From: JBDSZL01 sp039925145
GTDB taxonomy: Bacteria > Acidobacteriota > Vicinamibacteria > Vicinamibacterales > SCN-69-37
Reading direction: 5' to 3'
DNA: 64,000 nucleotides
Assembly: GCA_039925145.1 (NCBI GenBank)
Contig: JBDSZL010000018.1
Coordinates: 1 to 64,000 of the forward strand
Positions 37,673 through 46,880 of this stretch are shown piece after piece. The position numbers and the translations under genes were made by a program. Under the pieces are notes generated by a model. The model was given only the letters and a program-made list of their open reading frames with translations, was not told the DNA's origin and ran no database searches. The number at the start of each line of letters is the position of its first letter. Within the stretch, counting starts at the first letter, position 1.

Positions 37673-37726
37673 AGGAGACCGGGTCTCCCGAGCCAGGATT
37701 CATCGAGGGAGACCCGGTCTCTTAGA
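37673..37726. repeat. 54-bp inverted-repeat element, copy 1
   Basis: The unit begins AGGAGACCGGGTCTCCCGAG and ends GAGGGAGACCCGGTCTCTTA plus GA. The arms are near-complementary and each arm is itself nearly palindromic around GAGACC/GGTCTC. Copies 2 and 3 differ at only a few centre bases. This is a REP/REPIN-like dispersed element. It lies between two convergent genes (37627 and 37780). Confidence 0.85.
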
Positions 37727-37779
37727 CCACCTGTGTCATGGCGCGATTCTACGACCGTTCGGCCGTGATGCACCCCCGG

Positions 37780-38541
37780 TCAGCGGACGAGGTAGATGAC
37801 CGCGATCACCACGCCAAAAACGACGACTGCTGTGCGAAGGGTTGCGGGCCGCACACGTCCGGCGAGGCGGCCGCCGAGCGACCCGCCGATCAGCGCGCCG
37901 GCCGCCATGACCAGCCCGGCGGACCAGACCACCTGCCCTGAGAACAGAAAGAGGATCGCCGCGGCCAGATTCACGGCCAGCGCGATGGTCTGTTTCAACG
38001 CGTTGAGCCGGGTGAGCGTGTCGTCGAGTGTCAGTCCCAGAACGGCGAGCAGAATGACCCCGAGCCCGGCACCGAAGTAGCCGCCGTAAATAGCAGCGCT
38101 TCCGACAGGCAGCGTGACGCGGAGCAGCGACGCCTGACGCGCGTGGTGCTCGGGATGCTGCACCAGCCATCGTCGCAGTCTCTCCTGCGCCGCGAGCAGC
38201 CCGGAAGCCAGCAGAATCAGATAGGGGATAAGGGTTCGAAACGCACGCTCGTTCGTGTGCAACAGCAGCAGGCCACCCGCGATGCCGCCGAGGGCGCCGA
38301 TCGGCAGAGCGAGCCACAGCCGCCGCGACTGGCCTGCAAGGTCACGGCGCTGCGCGAAGATGCCGCCGACAAACCCCGGACAGAGTGCCACGGTGTTGGT
38401 CACGTTGGCGGCGACGGCGGGCACGCCCACGAACGTCAGCACCGGAAACGAAATGAGCGTGCCCCCACCGGCGAGGGCGTTCACCGCGCCCGCCGCGACC
38501 GCGGCCAGCCCGACGAGGACGAGATCAACGACAGTCAGCAC
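37780..38541 (-). CDS. TSUP-family (TauE/SafE) membrane transporter
   Basis: The 253-aa product has about eight membrane segments and the two TSUP repeats: VNALAGGGTLISFPVLTFVG with NVTNTVALCPG, and GGYFGAGLGVILLAVLGL. Family members export or import sulfur compounds or organic anions. GTG 38541 is the last start in frame before the membrane domain; the longer frame runs through repeats 2 and 3, which are unlikely to be coding. The gene is flanked by the 54-bp elements on both sides. Confidence 0.85.
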   Translation of the reverse strand: MLTVVDLVLVGLAAVAAGAVNALAGGGTLISFPVLTFVGVPAVAANVTNTVALCPGFVGGIFAQRRDLAGQSRRLWLALPIGALGGIAGGLLLLHTNERAFRTLIPYLILLASGLLAAQERLRRWLVQHPEHHARQASLLRVTLPVGSAAIYGGYFGAGLGVILLAVLGLTLDDTLTRLNALKQTIALAVNLAAAILFLFSGQVVWSAGLVMAAGALIGGSLGGRLAGRVRPATLRTAVVVFGVVIAVIYLVR

Positions 38542-38563
38542 AGGACATTGTATGGGGGTGTAC

Positions 38564-38617
38564 AGGAGACCGGGTCTCCCGAGCCAAGATCCGTCGAGGG
38601 AGACCCGGTCTCTTAGA
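38564..38617. repeat. 54-bp inverted-repeat element, copy 2
   Basis: Same unit as at 37673, with centre changes (CCAAGATCCGTC). It is preceded by the same GTGTAC as copy 1. It lies just upstream of the TSUP start and 10 bases from copy 3, in direct orientation. Confidence 0.85.
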
Positions 38618-38627
38618 TCGGGACAGT

Positions 38628-38681
38628 AGGAGACCGGGTCTCCCGAGTCGGGATTCATCGAGGGAGACCCGGTCTCTTAGA
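38628..38681. repeat. 54-bp inverted-repeat element, copy 3
   Basis: Same unit, in tandem with copy 2. Its right edge is directly followed by sequence that reads as the interior of an EamA transporter, so the element sits at the break point of that gene. Confidence 0.85.
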
Positions 38682-39248
38682 CACTTCCTAGGCCAGCGCA
38701 TCTCGATCACTCAGGCGGCCGGCATTGCGCTATCGCTGGCCGGGGTCGGCGCGATCGTGTTCCGGGGCGACTGGCACGGGCTGCTCGCGCTGCAGTTCGG
38801 AGCGGGCGATATCTGGATTGTGGCAGCGGTCTGCGTCTGGTCCACATACACGGTCCTGCTGCGGCGGCGGCCGCCAGAGTTGGAGCCGACGGTCTTTCTC
38901 TTGACGACGATCGTCGCGGGGCTCATCGCGATCTTCCCCGTCTACCTGGTCGAGCTCTATCGGGGCCCCGCGGCGCATCTCACCGGCCGCGGCGTCCTGG
39001 CGCTTGCGTACGTAGGCGTGCTGCCGTCGCTCGTCGGCTATCTATTCTGGAACCCCGCCGTCGCCGAAGTTGGCCCCGGCCGTGCCGGCATCTTCATTCA
39101 TCTGATGCCGATCTTCGGCACGCTGCTCGCCATGGTCTTCCTCGGCGAGTCACTCCACGGCTATCATGCGATCGGCGTTCTGCTGATTCTGACGGGCATC
39201 GTGCTCGCTACACGGCAGGACGGGTCAGCACGCGCCACATCGCCTTAA
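38682..39248 (+). pseudogene. EamA/DMT transporter, 5'-truncated
   Basis: The frame reads FLGQRISITQAAGIALSLAG directly after repeat copy 3. This is the end of the first EamA domain. It then continues through a complete second EamA domain (GDIWIVAAVCVWSTYTVLLR, GVLPSLVGYLFWNPAV, GRAGIFIHLMPIFGTLLAMV, GVLLILTGIVLAT). About four N-terminal membrane segments are missing compared with the usual 10-helix, roughly 300-aa protein. A GTG at 38757 could start a 163-aa half-protein, but the loss looks like truncation. Confidence 0.8.
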
Positions 39249-39283
39249 TTCTCGGCGCCCATTCACCTTCAGAGACCTCACTC

Positions 39284-40258
39284 ATGCACACACGTCGTCT
39301 TGGATCCAGCGGTCTGCAGTTCACACCAATCGGTCTCGGCACATGGGCCATGGGCGGGGGAGGCTGGTTGTTCGGGTGGGGGGCGCAAGACGACGAGGCG
39401 TCGGTGGAGGCGATCCGGGCAGGACTCGACGCAGGAATCAACTGGATCGATACCGCGGCTATCTACGGCCACGGCCACGCAGAGACCATCGTGGCGCAGG
39501 CGGTTGAGGGCCGCCGCGACCAGGTGCTGATCGCCACGAAATGCGGACGCGTGTGGGAAGGCGACAGCCGCGTCATCGGCAAGTCGCTCCGTCGAGAGAG
39601 CATCATGGCCGAGGTGGAGGCCAGCCTGCGGCGTCTGAAGATCGATGTGATCGACCTTTACCAGATTCACTGGCCAGAGCCAGACGAACAGGTGGAGGAG
39701 GGCTGGGCCGCCGTCCGCGACCTGATCGGGCAAGGGAAGGTGCGCTTCGGCGGTGTGTGCAACTTCAGCCTGTCGCAGCTCGAACGTGTGCAAGCCATCC
39801 ACCCGGTGACGTCGCTGCAGCCGCCGTACAGCATGCTCCGGCGTGATATCGAGGCCGAGATCGTTCCCTGGTGCGCGACGCACGATGTGGGCATTCTTGC
39901 CTACAGCCCGATGCAGGCCGGCCTGCTCACCGGTACGTTCTCCGCCGCGCGCGCCGCCAGCCTGGGGGGCGACGACTGGCGCAGCCGGAACCCGATGTTT
40001 CAGGAGCCACAGCTGTCGACAAACCTGCGATTGGTCGACGGCCTCCGACCAATCGCCGTACGCCTGGGCATCACCGTGGCGCAGCTAACGCTGGCCTGGG
40101 TGCTGCGACTCCCCGAAATGACCTCCGCGATCGCCGGTGCGCGAAATGCCCAGCAGATTCAGGAGACCGTGAGCGCGGGCGACGTGCGCCTCGGCGCGGA
40201 TGTCGTCCGTGAGATCGAGGGTCTGCTTCAGCAGCGTGAGCGGGAAATCGGCACGTAG
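39284..40258 (+). CDS. Aldo/keto reductase
   Basis: The 324-aa product has the full family set: RRLGSSGLQFTPIGLGTWAM, the catalytic Asp56 and Tyr61 in DTAAIYGHGHAE, Lys86 in IATKCG, His in YQIHWPEPDE, and the NADPH-binding end SAIAGARNAQQI. It is a cytosolic NADPH-dependent oxidoreductase of the YajO/AKR type; the substrate is unknown. ATG 39284 lies 35 bases after the EamA remnant. Confidence 0.93.
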   Translation: MHTRRLGSSGLQFTPIGLGTWAMGGGGWLFGWGAQDDEASVEAIRAGLDAGINWIDTAAIYGHGHAETIVAQAVEGRRDQVLIATKCGRVWEGDSRVIGKSLRRESIMAEVEASLRRLKIDVIDLYQIHWPEPDEQVEEGWAAVRDLIGQGKVRFGGVCNFSLSQLERVQAIHPVTSLQPPYSMLRRDIEAEIVPWCATHDVGILAYSPMQAGLLTGTFSAARAASLGGDDWRSRNPMFQEPQLSTNLRLVDGLRPIAVRLGITVAQLTLAWVLRLPEMTSAIAGARNAQQIQETVSAGDVRLGADVVREIEGLLQQREREIGT

Positions 40259-40273
40259 GCGCTTCGGCGGCGC

Positions 40274-40480
40274 TCAGCCAAGCGCTTCGGCGAATCCCTG
40301 CACGAGTAGCGCGCCCACGAAGGCGCCTGGGTCCTCGACGCCGATCGTCTGCTCGCGGAATGCAGCGGCTTTGCCATGCTGCGCCGTGCCCCGAGCAGAC
40401 CCGCCACCCAGCAGCGGCAGGAACACAGGGGACGCAACATATAATGCGCCGCGTGCGCCCGCGTCTGTCGAAGTCTCTTG
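40274..40480 (-). pseudogene. Possible C-terminal remnant of a DhaL/DAK2-like gene
   Basis: A minus-strand frame ending at the stop codon 40276-40274 reads GKAAAFREQTIGVEDPGA and then a helix VGALLVQGFAEALG. The motif recalls the GERSxGHxDPGA end of dihydroxyacetone-kinase L domains. The rest of such a gene is absent and the upstream part overlaps the membrane-protein gene at 40444. I regard it as a weak, possibly chance, remnant. Confidence 0.25.
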
Positions 40481-42324
40481 ACCGCCTGGTTCTGACTCTG
40501 CTCTTGCTCGCCGCGGCGATCGAAGTCACTGGTGGATTTGCGTTCACGATTGCCGGCGTGCACCTCTCGGCGCGCTCATGGCACCGGCCACTCCTTCTGG
40601 CTGTGGCTCTTTTTTCGGTGCGCGTCGTCCTCGACTGGCGCACGCCGCCGCCGTCCGTGCTGTTACGGATGCTGCGTGGCCTCTACGATCGCCGGGCCGA
40701 CGCGTTCATCCCGCTGCCGTCAGGCACGCGGTGGGCGCGCCGCGCGATGGCATGGGGCGGACTGGCCGTCCTCACGGCCATCATGCTGCACGCGCAACTG
40801 CAGCACATGGACTCAGTGTCCGACCTGGGTGACCCGCTGTTTTCCGTCTGGCGGCTCGGGTGGGTCTATCACCAGCTCGTTGGGGATCCGAGAGCGCTGT
40901 TCGACGCCAATATTTTTCATCCGCAGCCGCTGACGCTGACCTACTCGGACTCGATGCTGCTGCCGGCGCTGATTACGGCGCCCCTCATGGCCGTCGGGAT
41001 TCATCCGGTCGTGGCGATGAACACCGTGGTGGTCGGCAGCTTTCTCTTCTCGGCGATTGCCTGCTACCTGCTGGTCGAAGACTTGACCGCGTCGGCAGGA
41101 GCCGGCTTCATTGCCGGACTGTTGTGGGCGTTTCATCCGTTCCACTACGAGCACTACTCGCACTTCGAGTTGCTGATGGCGTGGTGGATACCGCTATCGC
41201 TTTTGGGTTTGCATCGGTTCATCAGGACGGGCCGCATCCGCCACGCCGTGTTCGCGGCCCTCATGGTCGTGGCGCAGCTCTATTCGTCCATGTATCTGGC
41301 GGTGCTGTATCTCTGGTTTGCTGCCGCGGTTTTCCTGGTTCTCTGCGGGCTGGCGCGGCCGCCCGTGCGCCGGGTACTGGTCGGCGGCGTCCTGGCGGGC
41401 GGGATCGCTCTGGCGCTCGCTCTTCCACTCTCGCGCGTCTACGAGTCTGCTCATCTGCACGACAGGCCGGTGAAGGAGGTGGCAGGTTACAGCGCCACAA
41501 TGACGGACTACCTGCGCGCGCCCTCGCGCGACGCGTTCTGGGCTCACCGATCCCTCGGCGACGCCGTGCCCGAACGCGCGATGTTCCCGGGGCTCCTGGT
41601 GGCGGCGCTTGCACTGGCGGGACTGTTTCCGCCCCTCGGAATGGTGCGGACCGCCTACGTGGCCGCCCTCGTGCTGGCCGTGGAGATCACGCTCGGCACG
41701 AACGGGCGTGTGTATCCTGCTCTCTATCAAACGCTGCCGTTCATGCGCGGCATGAGGGTGCCGGCGCGCGCCAGCATCCTTGTGGGGCTCGCCCTGGCGG
41801 TGCTGGCTGGATTTGCCGTCCGTCGCCTGCTCGCGGGACGCTCGCAGCGCTGGCAGGCGGGCATGCTCGCGTGCCTGGCTGCATTTGCAGTCATCGAGCT
41901 GAGGCCGTCGTTTCCGCTCGAGCAGGTGTGGCACCAACCGCCCGTGATCTATCAGGCGATCGGCGGCAGGCCTGGCGTCGTGCTGGCTGAGTTCCCCATG
42001 GGACTGACACCAGGTGCGCGTCTCACCGACACGCCTCACATGTACTTCTCGCTCTGGCACTGGACGCAGTTGATCAACGGATACAGCGGGCACCCGCCCG
42101 ACGGATACGGCGATTTCCAATCTGCAATGAAGCCATTTCCCGCGCCCCAGACACTCGATCTACTGCGGGCTCGCGGCGCCACGCACGTCACGGTCAACTG
42201 CGCGCTCTATGTGGAGGGCTGCGACGCATTGATCGAGCACATCGAGCGTGTGCCCGATCTTCGACTTCTCGTGGCCGCCAAGTGGGAGGGCCAGCCTGTA
42301 CGCCTGTACGAGCTGAAACGGTGA
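40444..42324 (+). CDS. Multi-pass membrane protein, GT39-like, paralogue of the 42371 gene
   Basis: The 626-aa product has about 12 membrane segments in the first 500 residues and a soluble C-terminal tail. The loop DSVSDLGDPLFSVWRLGWV and LTYSDSMLLPAL resemble lipid-sugar glycosyltransferases of the GT-C type, with an Asp early in the first large loop. Its tail ends THVTVNCALYVEGC and RLYELKR. The converging neighbour shares these blocks. No named family is recognised with certainty. Confidence 0.8.
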   Translation: MRRVRPRLSKSLDRLVLTLLLLAAAIEVTGGFAFTIAGVHLSARSWHRPLLLAVALFSVRVVLDWRTPPPSVLLRMLRGLYDRRADAFIPLPSGTRWARRAMAWGGLAVLTAIMLHAQLQHMDSVSDLGDPLFSVWRLGWVYHQLVGDPRALFDANIFHPQPLTLTYSDSMLLPALITAPLMAVGIHPVVAMNTVVVGSFLFSAIACYLLVEDLTASAGAGFIAGLLWAFHPFHYEHYSHFELLMAWWIPLSLLGLHRFIRTGRIRHAVFAALMVVAQLYSSMYLAVLYLWFAAAVFLVLCGLARPPVRRVLVGGVLAGGIALALALPLSRVYESAHLHDRPVKEVAGYSATMTDYLRAPSRDAFWAHRSLGDAVPERAMFPGLLVAALALAGLFPPLGMVRTAYVAALVLAVEITLGTNGRVYPALYQTLPFMRGMRVPARASILVGLALAVLAGFAVRRLLAGRSQRWQAGMLACLAAFAVIELRPSFPLEQVWHQPPVIYQAIGGRPGVVLAEFPMGLTPGARLTDTPHMYFSLWHWTQLINGYSGHPPDGYGDFQSAMKPFPAPQTLDLLRARGATHVTVNCALYVEGCDALIEHIERVPDLRLLVAAKWEGQPVRLYELKR

Positions 42325-42370
42325 TCGTACGTGCACGCCAGCCACCCGCCGCGCGGAGCCACGGGATGTG

Positions 42371-44287
42371 TCAACGCTGAAGCGAGTACAACTGCACAGT
42401 GGCCCCCTGCCAGGACGACTGCGCGATTCGATGCAGCTGTGGAAATCGTTCCGCCTGTTTCACCAGGCTGGCGCAGTAGTCAGCGTCGTCGTAGAGCGCG
42501 CAGTTCACGGTGACGTGCGTGACGCCGTGGTCGATCAGGGCGGCCAGCGCGCCCGTGTCGGGAAAAGTTTCGATGCGGGTCACGAAGTCGTCGTACCACC
42601 TGGGAGCAAAACCACTCGCGCCGTTGACCATGTTCGACCAGTGCCACAGCGAGAAGTACAGGAAGGGCATCCCCTCGGTAAAGTGGCCGATATGTGTGCG
42701 CACCGGAAACTCAGCGAGCACCACGTTCGGCACGCCCGTCAACGCGGCATACACAGCGGGCGGCTCGCGCCACACCGGCTCGATGGGCAGTCGCTGAGCC
42801 ATGTCGAACCCAGCAAGCCCGACCAGAACGGCAAACACGACGTTCTGCCCTGTAGTCGTGCGCAGGCGGCTCAGGAGGCGCGCGACCGAGAACGCCGCCA
42901 GGAGGGCGAGCGTCATGCCGACGATGATCCCGAATCGTGCCGGCACCCGCATGCCCCGAATGATGCCCGAGGAGCGGTAGAGCAGTGGATACGTCAGGCC
43001 GTGGGTGCCGAGCGACCCGTCAAATGCATACAGCAGACCGGCGCCATACGCGATCGCGGCGGGACCCACCGGCGGAAGAAAAGCCGCGGCTCCGAGCGCA
43101 AGGGGCATCACTCCAGGAAACAGCTCCCGCTCCGGATGCTCTGACTTGAGATAGTGCCCGTACAGCAAACTGCGCCAGTGTGCGTGGCCATAGTCACCTG
43201 GGGTCGCACTATAGAACTCCACGGTGTCCAGAGGGCGTTCGCCTTTGGCCGGCTGCGCGGCCAGATAAGGTTTCGCAAGGGGGACTGCCAGCGCTCCGGC
43301 AACCAGCGCGGCGGCGCCAGCCCCCAACCAGAACGACTTCCACCCTGGGCGGGCCAGCCGAAGCCAGACCCACAGCACCGGCACTGTGTACGTCAGGAAG
43401 AACACGCCGTAGTACATCGACGAGTACAGCAATCCAGCGGTGCACAGCCCCGCTGCGACGGCGTAACGCACGCGAGCGGTGCCGATATATCGGTGCCACG
43501 CCAGCAGCGCCAGGGGCATCCAATAGGTCATCTGAAGTTCCAGATGGCTGTGGTGCTGTATTCGGTACGGATAGAAGCCAAACAGCAGGGCGGCCATGAA
43601 CGCGCCACGGCGCGAGCCGGTGAGATGTGTAGCCAGAGCGAACATCGCGATGCCGGACATCACGAAGCTCGCCACGAACAGGACGTTGTAGGCGATGACC
43701 GGATGTACGCCAAGCGCCAGCATTGGGACGGCCGTCAGCGAGGGCAGGAGCATCGAGTCGGAGTAGGTCAGCGTCAGCGGATCGGGGTAGAAAATATTGG
43801 GGCTGAACAGCGGCCGAGGGTCTCCGTGAAGAGAATGGAACACCCAGCCGATCCGCCAGATGGAGAACAACGGATCGCCCAGGTCCGGAACCGAGTCCAT
43901 GTGTCTGAGCTGCGGCCACAGCAGGATCGTTCCAGCCGCACACAATCCCAGACAGGCCCATGTGAAGTCGCGCAGCCTCGGCGCCGCTGCGTGAACCGGC
44001 CGGGTCCCATCTGGATACCACCGACTACGGATTGCCTCCCACTGCGTTCGGGGAATGCCAAGGGGCAGACCCCGACCCGCCGTAAAACGACGAAGCACAG
44101 CAATCAAGCAGGCGGCCAGGAGGGTGCGACCCGCCTGGTGCGCCGTAATTCGCACGCCGGACAGTTCGAGTGAGAAACCGCCAGAGAGATAGATCGCCGA
44201 CGCAATCAACAGTGCTGCGAGGACCAGCAGATCGAGCGTCAAAGCCAGACGAGGCCTGGCCTTGGGGACGGAAGGCACGGCAGCCAT
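42371..44287 (-). CDS. Multi-pass membrane protein, GT39-like, paralogue of the 40444 gene
   Basis: The 638-aa product has the same layout as its neighbour: DSVPDLGDPLFSIWRIGWVF, LTYSDSMLLPSL, ASFVMSGIAMFAL, MRVPARFGIIVGMTLALLAA and the end THVTVNCALYDDADYC with QLYSLQR. The two genes meet tail-to-tail with 46 bases between them, so they look like an inverted duplication that has since diverged. A GT-C glycosyltransferase role is inferred only. Confidence 0.8.
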   Translation of the reverse strand: MAAVPSVPKARPRLALTLDLLVLAALLIASAIYLSGGFSLELSGVRITAHQAGRTLLAACLIAVLRRFTAGRGLPLGIPRTQWEAIRSRWYPDGTRPVHAAAPRLRDFTWACLGLCAAGTILLWPQLRHMDSVPDLGDPLFSIWRIGWVFHSLHGDPRPLFSPNIFYPDPLTLTYSDSMLLPSLTAVPMLALGVHPVIAYNVLFVASFVMSGIAMFALATHLTGSRRGAFMAALLFGFYPYRIQHHSHLELQMTYWMPLALLAWHRYIGTARVRYAVAAGLCTAGLLYSSMYYGVFFLTYTVPVLWVWLRLARPGWKSFWLGAGAAALVAGALAVPLAKPYLAAQPAKGERPLDTVEFYSATPGDYGHAHWRSLLYGHYLKSEHPERELFPGVMPLALGAAAFLPPVGPAAIAYGAGLLYAFDGSLGTHGLTYPLLYRSSGIIRGMRVPARFGIIVGMTLALLAAFSVARLLSRLRTTTGQNVVFAVLVGLAGFDMAQRLPIEPVWREPPAVYAALTGVPNVVLAEFPVRTHIGHFTEGMPFLYFSLWHWSNMVNGASGFAPRWYDDFVTRIETFPDTGALAALIDHGVTHVTVNCALYDDADYCASLVKQAERFPQLHRIAQSSWQGATVQLYSLQR

Positions 44288-44445
44288 TTTATGTTAGCCG
44301 GGCGGCCACTTCGTGCTGTCGGCCAGTCCAGTAAGGGTTATCCGAGTTGGCGAAACAGCAACCCGCTTCGATCATCTTGGTGACCGCGCTCGAGACTGTT
44401 GGTGCAGAGCAACATAGAATTCCAGAGGGATGTCGACTGATACAC

Positions 44446-45192
44446 ATGCAGAAGGATGAGCTTCAGCGAAGCGCCGATGCGTTGCGGTGGTACCACACCA
44501 TTGACCTCGGGCAGGGAGTCGTCACCAATGGCGTGGACAACTCGCCCGAGCGGCTCGCCCGCGTGCAGTTGCCAGAAACCCTGGCTGGCAAGTCCGTGCT
44601 GGACATCGGGGCGTGGGACGGTTTCTTCTCGTTCGAGGCCGAACGCCGCAAGGCCGCGCGTGTGGTCGCTTCCGATCACTATGCCTGGCACGGCGTGGGA
44701 TGGGGCACGGGACAGGGCAAGGCCGGCTTCGAGCTGGCACGGGCGGCGTTGCACTCGCACGTCGAGGACGTCGATGTGGACGTCATGGAACTGTCTCCGG
44801 AACGGCTGGGCGTGTTCGACGTGGTGCTCTTTCTCGGTGTGCTGTATCACCTGCCGCACCCGCTGCTCGCCCTGGAACGGGTCTCGTCCGTGACCAAAGA
44901 CCTGCTCGTCCTGGAGACCGTGGTGGACATGGTCGGTGAAACAAGGCCAGCCGCGGCGTTCTATCCAGGCAAGGAACTGAATGGGGATCCCACGAACTGG
45001 TGGGGACCGAATCATGCAGCCGTGGTCGGCATGCTGCAGAGCGTGGGATTCGATCGTGTCGACGTCATCACGCCGATGCGCTCAACCGCGTTCCGCGCGG
45101 CGCGAGCCGTTTCACATCGCCTCAAGGGCAAGAACAGCCTGCGTGCTGCGTTTCGACAGGACCGGGCGGTGTTTCACGCCCGCAAGCGCTGA
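44446..45192 (+). CDS. CmoB-like class I SAM methyltransferase
   Basis: The 248-aa product opens RSADALRWYHTIDLGQGVVT and has motif I (KSVLDIGAWDGFFSFEAERR), VVASDHYAWH and FDVVLFLGVLYHLPHPLLAL. It ends with a C-terminal block (GDPTNWWGPNHAAVVGMLQS) typical of the DUF1698/CmoB-type group. Many members methylate sugars or lipids and are not true CmoB enzymes. The frame opens at 44347, but ATG 44446 fits the family start. Confidence 0.8.
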   Translation: MQKDELQRSADALRWYHTIDLGQGVVTNGVDNSPERLARVQLPETLAGKSVLDIGAWDGFFSFEAERRKAARVVASDHYAWHGVGWGTGQGKAGFELARAALHSHVEDVDVDVMELSPERLGVFDVVLFLGVLYHLPHPLLALERVSSVTKDLLVLETVVDMVGETRPAAAFYPGKELNGDPTNWWGPNHAAVVGMLQSVGFDRVDVITPMRSTAFRAARAVSHRLKGKNSLRAAFRQDRAVFHARKR

Positions 45193-45383
45193 GCGGGGAG
45201 GCTGCCATCAAGGCCCGTGCGCCCGGCACAGGTGAAGGACTCGTGCGCCGCCCGTTCAGACGCCGCCTTGAATAGTTGTTGAATCCTCGAGTTGAGAAGG
45301 TATTGTACGTTCCATCTCCAAAGCCAATGGCCACTTCGATCTGTGTGTACCAGGACAAGGGAAATCGACCGGGAGGTGTTCCA

Positions 45384-46283
45384 GTGAGAGCGAGACTAAC
45401 GTGGTTGGTGGGTTGTTCCTTGACGGCTGTTTCGTTCGCGCTTTTTGCCCAGGAGCCCGGCGCTCCCGGCGTTCCTGGCGGTCGCGGACGGGGCGGCGGT
45501 GGTTTTGTCGCCAGTCCAACCTATGACAAAGAACCGCCGGTTCTGCCGGCTGATCTGAAGTCAGGCGGGGTTCTCATCTACTCGAAGACGAATGGCTTCC
45601 GCGACGAAGCCGGTATCCAGGCGTCCGATGCGGCGCTGGCGGCCATCGCTCACGAACGTGGCTATCCCTACTTCGTGACGGAAAACGGCGCCGTCATGAA
45701 CAAGATACAACTCTCCAAATTCAAGCTCGTGATCTGGAACAACAACAGCGGCGACACCCTGACGCCCGAACAGCGGGAAGTGTTTAAGACGTGGGTGGAG
45801 AACGGTGGGTCGTATGTGGGAACTCATGGCGCGGGTGGCGACCCGAAATACAGCACTCCCAATGGTCGGAGTTCGCTCGCCGACTGGCCCTGGTATATCG
45901 AAACGCTGCTCGGAGCCCAGTTCACGAGCCATTCGTCTCAGCAGTTCGGCAACGCCCACGTGGAGGATCCAAAGAGTCCCCTGACGAAGGGAATGCCGGC
46001 TGTGTTCAATCGCAAGGATGAGTGGTACGCCTTCGCGACGAACCCACGCAGCCTGCCAGGGTTCCATATCCTGATCACCGCCGACGAGAAGAGCTACACG
46101 CCCGGCAATTCCACGATGGGTGCTGACCATCCGCTGGCCTGGTGGCATTGCGTCGGAAACGGTCACGTGTTCTATTCCGCGCTGGCTCATGGCGGGATGA
46201 TGTATGCGGAGCCGGTCATCCTCCAGCTTTACGGGAACGCGATGGCCTGGGGCCTCGCCCAAAACGGCGAAGCCTGCAAATAG
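45384..46283 (+). CDS. Secreted ThuA-domain protein
   Basis: The product of about 299 aa has a signal peptide (LTWLVGCSLTAVSFALFA), a Gly-rich spacer and a ThuA domain, a type-1 glutamine-amidotransferase fold. VLIYSKTNGFRDEAGIQASD is followed by FKLVIWNNNSGDTL, GSYVGTHGAGG and the late WWHCVGNGHVFYSALAHG. ThuA-like proteins act in keto-sugar use, often with DUF1080 proteins such as the one at 20612. GGGAGG precedes GTG 45384; ATG 45327 is an alternative. Confidence 0.88.
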   Translation: MRARLTWLVGCSLTAVSFALFAQEPGAPGVPGGRGRGGGGFVASPTYDKEPPVLPADLKSGGVLIYSKTNGFRDEAGIQASDAALAAIAHERGYPYFVTENGAVMNKIQLSKFKLVIWNNNSGDTLTPEQREVFKTWVENGGSYVGTHGAGGDPKYSTPNGRSSLADWPWYIETLLGAQFTSHSSQQFGNAHVEDPKSPLTKGMPAVFNRKDEWYAFATNPRSLPGFHILITADEKSYTPGNSTMGADHPLAWWHCVGNGHVFYSALAHGGMMYAEPVILQLYGNAMAWGLAQNGEACK

Positions 46284-46320
46284 CGATAGACCGCGGTCGG
46301 AATCTTCCGGCTCCGCGCTG

Positions 46321-46370
46321 TGCCGCGGGAATCGAACCCGCACGTCGCTTGCGCGACTCAGGATTTTAAG
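46321..46370 (-). repeat. Decayed 3' half of tRNA-Leu (attachment scar)
   Basis: 46 bases (46325-46370) are identical to 47924-47969 in the intact tRNA-Leu: the anticodon loop, variable arm and T arm. The acceptor 3' strand has lost CCCC, so it cannot be a functional tRNA. The piece ends exactly at the 7-bp core TTTTAAG (46364-46370) and marks the left end of the first, decayed element. Confidence 0.85.
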
Positions 46371-46488
46371 CCGGTCAGGGGCACTCTGTGAAAGGGACAG
46401 AGCGACGCGATTCGGCGTTTCTTGGCGCGTTTTCGCAAATCGACGAGCGGACGGGGAACCTTGAAAACGCGTGAATGACGCTCCGTCC

Positions 46489-46507
46489 CTGCCAGTGGCC
46501 TGCCAGT
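46489..46507. repeat. Tandem 8-mer pair near the left attachment scar
   Basis: CTGCCAGT occurs at 46489-46496 and 46500-46507, an 11-bp period. Short tandem repeats close to an attachment site often bind an integrase arm domain. No integrase gene is left in this small element. Confidence 0.4.
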
Positions 46508-46577
46508 AGCGAAGGGGGGCTCCGTGTCACGACCCTACGCCCGACGGCGGTATCATGCGTTGCGCGGAGAACGAATC

Positions 46578-46880
46578 ATGAGCCCTCACATTGTCATCGA
46601 TCGCGAGGCCGTCTCCGCATTCTGTCGGCGGCATCACATTCTGCGGCTGGCTCTGTTCGGCTCCGTCCTCCGCGATGATTTTCGTTCGGACAGCGACGTC
46701 GACGTGCTCGTGGAGTTTCAGCCTGGACACGTGCCTGGGCTGAACTTCGTGAGCATCGAGCGCGAGTTCGCGAGCCTCTTGAATGGCCGGCGCGTGGACA
46801 TGGTCACGCCGAAGTTCCTGAACCCCAGAATCCGCGATCAGGTGTTGAGCACCGCCGAACCGATCTATGTCGCCGCGTGA
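46578..46880 (+). CDS. mntA: MntA-type minimal nucleotidyltransferase antitoxin
   Basis: The 100-aa product has the polymerase-beta minimal nucleotidyltransferase motif ALFGSVLRDDFRSDSDVDVL (Gly28-Ser29, Asp40 and Asp42). MntA antitoxins transfer AMP to a Tyr of the paired HepT toxin and silence it. GGAGAA precedes ATG 46578. The stop codon overlaps the HepT gene by 14 bases. It lies in the small element between the tRNA scar and the intact tRNA. Confidence 0.88.
   Translation: MSPHIVIDREAVSAFCRRHHILRLALFGSVLRDDFRSDSDVDVLVEFQPGHVPGLNFVSIEREFASLLNGRRVDMVTPKFLNPRIRDQVLSTAEPIYVAA

Noticed and set aside
38542..38658. N-terminal extension of the TSUP frame
   Set aside because: It translates the hairpin repeats; membrane homology begins at 38541.
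37673..38681. CRISPR array
   Set aside because: Only three units with uneven spacing and internal inverted repeats, no spacers and no cas genes.
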